Shown piece by piece: positions 59,862 to 64,000 of a stretch of DNA of 64,000 bases. The notes beneath the pieces were generated by a model. It saw nothing but the letters and a program-made list of their open reading frames with translations, was not told the origin of the DNA and searched no databases. The stretch is from positions 670,001 through 734,000 of the forward strand of contig NZ_OY762961.1 of NCBI RefSeq assembly GCF_963666745.1, given 5' to 3'. The translations under genes and the position numbers were made by a program. The number at the start of each line of letters is the position of its first letter. Positions within the stretch are counted from its first letter, which is position 1. The DNA comes from an uncultured Desulfuromonas sp. Lineage in GTDB: Bacteria > Desulfobacterota > Desulfuromonadia > Desulfuromonadales > Desulfuromonadaceae.

Positions 59862-61397
59862 GTGCTAGAACAACTTGATGTGTCACAATTAAATTGGGCC
59901 AGGGCACAATTCGCCCTGACAGCCATGTATCACTGGATCTTTGTCCCCCTGACTCTGGGACTGTCCTTCCTGCTGGCTTTCTTTGAAACCCTGTATGTCA
60001 AAACCGGTAATGAACAGTGGAAGAATGTTACCAAGTTCTGGATGAAGCTGTTCGGAATCAACTTTGCTATCGGTGTTGCGACCGGTATCATCATGGAGTT
60101 TGAATTCGGCACCAACTGGTCGAATTATTCCTGGATGGTCGGTGATATCTTTGGTGCACCGCTGGCGGCCGAAGGTATTTTTGCCTTTTTCCTTGAGACG
60201 ACATTCTTCGCCATTATGTTTTTTGGTTGGAATCGTGTTTCCAAGAAATTTCACTTACTTTCCACCTGGCTGGTTGCCATCGGCTCCAATCTCTCGGCGC
60301 TGTGGATTCTGGTGGCCAATGGCTGGATGCAGCATCCGGTTGGTATGGCGTTCAATCCGGACAACGCCCGTTTTGAGATGCAGAATTTCTGGGATATCCT
60401 GTTTTCACCCGTGGCCATGAGCCATTTCGTTCATACAACAAGTTCAGGCTTTTTGCTGTCCTGTCTGTTTGTTGTCACTATCTGTAGCTGGTATCTGCTT
60501 AAGGGACGCCATGTGGAAATGGCCAAGAAGAGTTTGGCTGTTGCCTGTACTTTTGGTGTCATCTCTTCAGCATTTGTTGCCTTTACCGGTGATGAGTCTG
60601 CTTTTGTCGCCGCTCAGGTTCAACCGATGAAGCTTGCCGCCATGGAAGGTTTGTGGGATGGCGACGTCAATGCCGATCTGGTCGCTCTGGGGATTGTTAA
60701 TCCGGCCAAGAAGCCTGGTGATGATCAGGATGCTTTCCAGATTGAAATCAAGATTCCTTATCTGCTCTCTCTTCTCGCCAATCGTGAGCTGGGAAGTTTC
60801 GTTCCCGGTGTCAATGACCTTGTTTATGGCAATGCAGAGCACGGTGTGATGGGCACGGATGAAAAAATTGTTCTCGGCAAGCAGGCGATTCACCAGCTGG
60901 CTCTGTATAAAAAAGCCAAAGAAGTTGGTAATGACGTTGCTGCTGCCGCTGCTCTGGAAGAATTCAGCAAAAATCAGGAGCATCTTGGTTACGGCTATCT
61001 GAACAGTGCGGAAGAGGCGGTTCCCAATGTGCCTTTGGTATTCTACAGCTTCCATGTGATGGTCGTCCTCGGCACCCTGTTTCCGCTGTTGTTTGCTGCG
61101 GTACTGTTCTTCCTCTACAAAAAGAATCTCACTGAGCAGACGTTGTTCCTGCGCCTCGGTGTTCTCTCGGTCTTTCTCGGTTATCTCGCCTCTCAAGCGG
61201 GTTGGATTGTTGCTGAGGTTGGTCGTCAACCTTGGGCGATTCAAGGCTTGTTGCCTGTTTCCATCGCCCGTACCAACCTGACCACAACCACTGTACAGAT
61301 GACTTTTTTCATGTTCCTGATCATCTTCACCACGTTGCTGATTGCTGAGGTGCGGATTATGACCAGACAGATCCAAAACGGACCGGAGGGAGAATAA
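59862..61397 (+). CDS. cydA: Cytochrome bd quinol oxidase subunit I
   Basis: Protein of 511 residues. Start GTG 59862 (MLEQLDVSQLNWARAQF), six bases after GGAGG; a TTG two codons earlier touches the ribosome site. About nine membrane helices. His24 in RAQFALTAMYHWIFVPLTLG corresponds to the haem b595 ligand, and the His of MSHFVHTTSSGFLL to the b558 ligand. A long periplasmic Q-loop of about 250-370 and the GRQPWAIQGLLPVS motif are present. It reduces oxygen to water with quinol, giving aerotolerance or microaerobic respiration. Confidence 0.95.
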   Translation: MLEQLDVSQLNWARAQFALTAMYHWIFVPLTLGLSFLLAFFETLYVKTGNEQWKNVTKFWMKLFGINFAIGVATGIIMEFEFGTNWSNYSWMVGDIFGAPLAAEGIFAFFLETTFFAIMFFGWNRVSKKFHLLSTWLVAIGSNLSALWILVANGWMQHPVGMAFNPDNARFEMQNFWDILFSPVAMSHFVHTTSSGFLLSCLFVVTICSWYLLKGRHVEMAKKSLAVACTFGVISSAFVAFTGDESAFVAAQVQPMKLAAMEGLWDGDVNADLVALGIVNPAKKPGDDQDAFQIEIKIPYLLSLLANRELGSFVPGVNDLVYGNAEHGVMGTDEKIVLGKQAIHQLALYKKAKEVGNDVAAAAALEEFSKNQEHLGYGYLNSAEEAVPNVPLVFYSFHVMVVLGTLFPLLFAAVLFFLYKKNLTEQTLFLRLGVLSVFLGYLASQAGWIVAEVGRQPWAIQGLLPVSIARTNLTTTTVQMTFFMFLIIFTTLLIAEVRIMTRQIQNGPEGE

Positions 61398-61398
61398 A

Positions 61399-62535
61399 AT
61401 GGGTAGTCTCGATCTTTCACAATTGCAACACCTGTGGTGGTTGCTGGTATCTGTCGTCGGTGCACTGTTTGTTTTCCTGACCTTTGTTCAGGGTGGTCAA
61501 GGCCTGTTGCTGACCATTGCCCGTACTGACACGGAAAAATCTCTGGTTGTTAACTCTCTTGGCAAAAAATGGGAGCTGACTTTTACAACGCTCGTTTTGT
61601 TCGGTGGCGCCTTTTTTGCAGCCTTCCCCCTGTTCTACTCGACCAGCTTCGGTGGGGCGTACTGGGTGTGGATTCTCATTCTGTTTACCTTTATTGTGCA
61701 GGCAGTCAGTTATGAGTATCGCCGTAAACCTGACAACTTCCTCGGAGCCAAAACCTATGAAGTGTTCCTGTTTATCAACGGAACTGTCGGTGTTCTGTTG
61801 ATCGGCGCTGCCGTCGGTACATTTTTCACTGGGTCAAATTTTAGCCTCAGCGAGTATAACTTTGTGACCTGGCAACATCCGGGACGAGGTATTGAAGCAG
61901 CCTTCAGCCTGTTTAACCTCAGCTTTGGCATCTTTATGGTGTTCCTGGCGCGTGTTCTTGGTGCGCTTTATCTGAATAACAATATTGAACATGAGGTCTT
62001 GATTGAGCGGACGCGTAAAGCAGCGTTTAACAACCTGTTGCTGTTGCTGCCTTTCCTTCTTTATGTCCTGATTCAGTTGCTGGTCATGGAAGGCTATGCT
62101 GTAGATCCTGCAACCGGCGCTGTTTATCTTGAGAAGGGTAAGTATCTGAATAATCTCCTCGCGATGCCGATTAATGGTCTTGGCTTTTTGCTGGTCGGCC
62201 TGGTTCTGGTTGTCTGGGGCGTTGTTGCCACCCGTTTCATGGCCAGCCGTAAAGGAATCTGGTTTGCCGGTCTTGGCACCGTGTTGGTGGTCCTGGCGGT
62301 CTTTTCCATTGCCGGTTACAACAATACATCGTTTTATCCGTCTAAATTTGATCTGCAAAGCAGTCTGACTATTGCCAATGCATCAAGCAGTCATTATACC
62401 TTGACCGCAATGAGCTACATTGCTCTGGCGATTCCGTTTGTCCTGGCTTACGTCTGGTATGTCTGGAGCCTGCTCGACAAGCGCAAGCTGACGGAAGCGG
62501 ATCTGTTCGTAGAAGGTAGCGACGAAAAATACTAA
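61399..62535 (+). CDS. cydB: Cytochrome bd quinol oxidase subunit II
   Basis: Protein of 378 residues starting MGSLDLSQLQHLWWLLVSVVG, GGAGGGAG upstream, directly after cydA. Eight to nine membrane helices; QGGQGLLLTIARTDTEKSLVVNSLGKKWE, YEYRRKPDN and GRGIEAAFSLFNLSFGIFM are CydB-type blocks. Partner of CydA. Confidence 0.95.
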   Translation: MGSLDLSQLQHLWWLLVSVVGALFVFLTFVQGGQGLLLTIARTDTEKSLVVNSLGKKWELTFTTLVLFGGAFFAAFPLFYSTSFGGAYWVWILILFTFIVQAVSYEYRRKPDNFLGAKTYEVFLFINGTVGVLLIGAAVGTFFTGSNFSLSEYNFVTWQHPGRGIEAAFSLFNLSFGIFMVFLARVLGALYLNNNIEHEVLIERTRKAAFNNLLLLLPFLLYVLIQLLVMEGYAVDPATGAVYLEKGKYLNNLLAMPINGLGFLLVGLVLVVWGVVATRFMASRKGIWFAGLGTVLVVLAVFSIAGYNNTSFYPSKFDLQSSLTIANASSSHYTLTAMSYIALAIPFVLAYVWYVWSLLDKRKLTEADLFVEGSDEKY

Positions 62536-62545
62536 GGAGAAAATT

Positions 62546-62641
62546 ATGACGTTCCTTTTGATTGCCGGATGGTTTGCCGTTGTTATCGGCTCCCTGATTG
62601 CCTCAGAAATCGTACTTAAAAAACTCAATCTTCTTGATTGA
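62546..62641 (+). CDS. CydX-like small subunit of cytochrome bd
   Basis: A 31-residue protein, MTFLLIAGWFAVVIGSLIAS then EIVLKKLNLLD. AAGGAGAAAATT places a strong ribosome site before the ATG, ten bases after the cydB stop. One membrane helix at about 3-21 with Trp near the start and a Glu following it, the layout of CydX/CbdX (short helix plus a Glu that can contact haem). It is followed at once by the operon terminator, so it is the last gene of the cyd operon. Confidence 0.75.
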   Translation: MTFLLIAGWFAVVIGSLIASEIVLKKLNLLD

Positions 62642-62649
62642 TTTCCCCT

Positions 62650-62683
62650 GGGCGGCGCGGAAGTTTTGCGCCGCCCATTTTTT
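62650..62683 (+). terminator. Terminator of the cyd operon
   Basis: GGGCGGCGC pairs perfectly with GCGCCGCCC around nine bases, followed by ATTTTTT. Confidence 0.93.
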
Positions 62684-62889
62684 AAGACTTCCCTCCATTT
62701 CGTTTCATTTACCTTTCTTGCTCGTCTCCTTTCGCCGACTTTATTTGCTCAAACCATGTTTGATGCGTGTAGAAAAATTTGACACTTTTTCTTCACTCAC
62801 GTATACAAGACGACCAATAATATGCTTCGCTGCATGTCATGCTGTGATCATTGCACAATAAAACCCTGTCCAATAAAAAAGGTCTTACC

Positions 62890-63786
62890 ATGAATTTGAA
62901 ACCTGAAATGATTGATCAACTCGAACGGGTCCTCAGCTCAGTTGAACAACTTCTCCCCAAACCGGTCCGCTCTGTTGATTGGGCCAATTGTCCCGCTGCC
63001 AACTGGCGTCGCCACTCGTTTTCCGGTTTCCTCGAACCGGTTAAGGTGACGGATACCACTCGGCTGGAGGAGTTGCTGGGTGTTGAAGAGCAAAAAGAGA
63101 TCCTGGTGAATAACACCCGTCAGTTTATTGCCGGTCTTCCTGCGAATAATGCTCTGTTGTGGGGATCCCGCGGTACCGGTAAATCTTCACTGGTAAAAGC
63201 TCTTCTCAACGAATTCTCCGCCAAAGGCCTGCGTGTTATTCAGGTCGAGAAGGAAGACTTGATCTATTTGTCAGAGATTTTCGCAGCCGTTGAAAATGAG
63301 CCGTACCGCTTTATCCTGTTGTGCGATGACCTGACTTTTGAGGTTGGTGAATTGAGTTACAAAATGCTCAAAAGTGCTTTGGATGGCTCAGTGTATTCCG
63401 CCCCGGAGAATGTGTTGATCTATGTCACTTCCAACCGTCGGCACCTGTTGCCTGAATATGAAGGCGACCACCTCGGTGGCAAATATGTCAAAGGGGAGTT
63501 GCAGCAAAGTGAAGCGATGGAAGAGAAGGTTTCCTTGTCGGATCGCTTCGGTCTGTGGATTGCGTTCCATGTTTTTACTCAGGATCGTTATCTCGATGCG
63601 GTACGTTTATGCGTGGAGCGCTTTGGTCGCGAGCGCCATATTGATATCCCGTGGAGTAAGTCTCTCGAAATGGACGCCATCCAATGGTCGCATGATAAGA
63701 GTAAGCGTTGCGGCCGCACTGCGTTCCAGTTTGCTAAAAACTGGGTAGGGCGCTATCTGCTCCAGCAACAGCAAAGTGCTCAATAA
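62890..63786 (+). CDS. DUF815-family AAA+ ATPase
   Basis: Protein of 298 residues. Start ATG 62890 (MNLKPEMIDQLERVL); AAAGG upstream. Walker A LLWGSRGTGKSSLVKALL at about 102-116, Walker B FILLCDDLTFE at about 145-155, sensor-like VLIYVTSNRRHLLPEY, then LSDRFGLWIAFHVFTQDRYL. This arrangement is the DUF815 family, predicted ATPases of unknown role. Cytosolic, monocistronic, with a UUCG-capped terminator downstream. Confidence 0.92.
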   Translation: MNLKPEMIDQLERVLSSVEQLLPKPVRSVDWANCPAANWRRHSFSGFLEPVKVTDTTRLEELLGVEEQKEILVNNTRQFIAGLPANNALLWGSRGTGKSSLVKALLNEFSAKGLRVIQVEKEDLIYLSEIFAAVENEPYRFILLCDDLTFEVGELSYKMLKSALDGSVYSAPENVLIYVTSNRRHLLPEYEGDHLGGKYVKGELQQSEAMEEKVSLSDRFGLWIAFHVFTQDRYLDAVRLCVERFGRERHIDIPWSKSLEMDAIQWSHDKSKRCGRTAFQFAKNWVGRYLLQQQQSAQ

Positions 63787-63822
63787 TAATAGCGTTTATT
63801 CTGACACACCTTGTTTTCTTTC

Positions 63823-63852
63823 AGCCGCAATCTTCGGATTGCGGCTTTTTTT
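63823..63852 (+). terminator. Terminator after DUF815 gene
   Basis: AGCCGCAATC and GATTGCGGCT form a ten-base-pair stem with a TTCG tetraloop, then seven T. Confidence 0.95.
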
Positions 63853-63943
63853 ATCTAACATGATGGCCTAACATGCTTAAATTATAAGCTTAGATGAGCT
63901 GAGGTGTTATAATTTGCCACTGTGAAATGATCTAGGGGGGGAT

Positions 63944-64000
63944 ATGTCGGAAGTGTATGCACGTAGCTGGTCACAGTTGCATGAGATGTTGTTTGCCGAG
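63944..64000 (+). CDS. Start of a probable FRG-domain protein (partial)
   Basis: Nineteen codons, MSEVYARSWSQLHEMLFAE, run off the right edge. GGGGGGGAT precedes the ATG, and TATAAT at 63909-63914 is a good -10. The RSW-(S/E)-x-L-x-x-x-L-F opening is the usual start of FRG-domain proteins, but too little is visible for certainty. Confidence 0.4.
   Translation, partial: MSEVYARSWSQLHEMLFAE

Overview
The window looks like a chromosomal segment of a Gram-negative, anaerobic to microaerophilic, nitrogen-fixing bacterium, most likely of the Desulfuromonadales/Desulfuromonadia. The evidence is a multiheme c-type cytochrome, nifE/nifN, two CowN-type genes, a CooA-type CO sensor, a DUF4492-cydAB oxidase operon, many GGDEF proteins, OmpA and beta-barrel envelope proteins, and moderate GC by eye with AT-rich intergenic gaps. 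No rRNA, tRNA or CRISPR array was seen. Taxonomy is inferred from gene content only.

Layout. 1-18 kb: a partial AraC-type regulator (minus strand, off the left edge), a DUF748 (AsmA-like) envelope protein, then four consecutive exported proteins: a Cys-rich repeat/CARDB protein, a beta-barrel, a 2669-residue giant repeat protein and a fibronectin type III protein. 18.1-19.7 kb: a small accessory island of low-GC orphan genes whose edges look like integron cassette sites; it lies between the intact 3' end plus terminator of the FN3 gene and a decayed second copy of that same 3' end. 20-25 kb: a periplasmic-binding/PAS/GGDEF protein, an IS110-superfamily (IS1111-like) insertion sequence with a structured right-hand noncoding region, then a minus-strand cooA-cowN pair with a perfect CooA-type palindrome placed at -41.5 of a predicted cowN promoter. 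25-34 kb: methyltransferase, OmpA-family protein, dCache/PAS/GGDEF protein, multiheme cytochrome, enoyl-CoA hydratase, Fic protein. 34-43 kb: hrpB, a small parvulin, and a TetR-controlled operon for phospholipid/acyl salvage (CPBP protease, LplT-like transporter, acyltransferase-ACP-acyl-ACP synthetase fusion). 43-51 kb: another GGDEF protein, DUF3024, a nifE-nifN-cowN operon behind a sigma-54-type promoter, then metY under a SAM-I-clan riboswitch, and an RluA-type pseudouridine synthase. 51-57.7 kb: a tiny lipoprotein, ACP phosphodiesterase, M23 peptidase, M20 peptidase, aminotransferase, a TsdA-like dihaem cytochrome and a cytochrome c peroxidase-like protein with a damaged first haem motif. 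57.7-64 kb: a MITE-like element, another GGDEF protein, the cytochrome bd operon with a 31-residue CydX-like gene, a DUF815 ATPase and the first codons of a probable FRG-domain protein.

How it fits together. The strongest biological story is CO and nitrogen fixation: a haem CO sensor sits beside its own cowN target, and a second cowN paralogue is translationally coupled to nifEN, so one copy should follow CO and the other nif expression. Other self-contained regulatory units are the S-box riboswitch on metY, with mutually exclusive pairings around the ribosome binding site, and the palindromic operator of the TetR lipid-salvage operon. All functional statements are read from sequence and family knowledge; no search was run.
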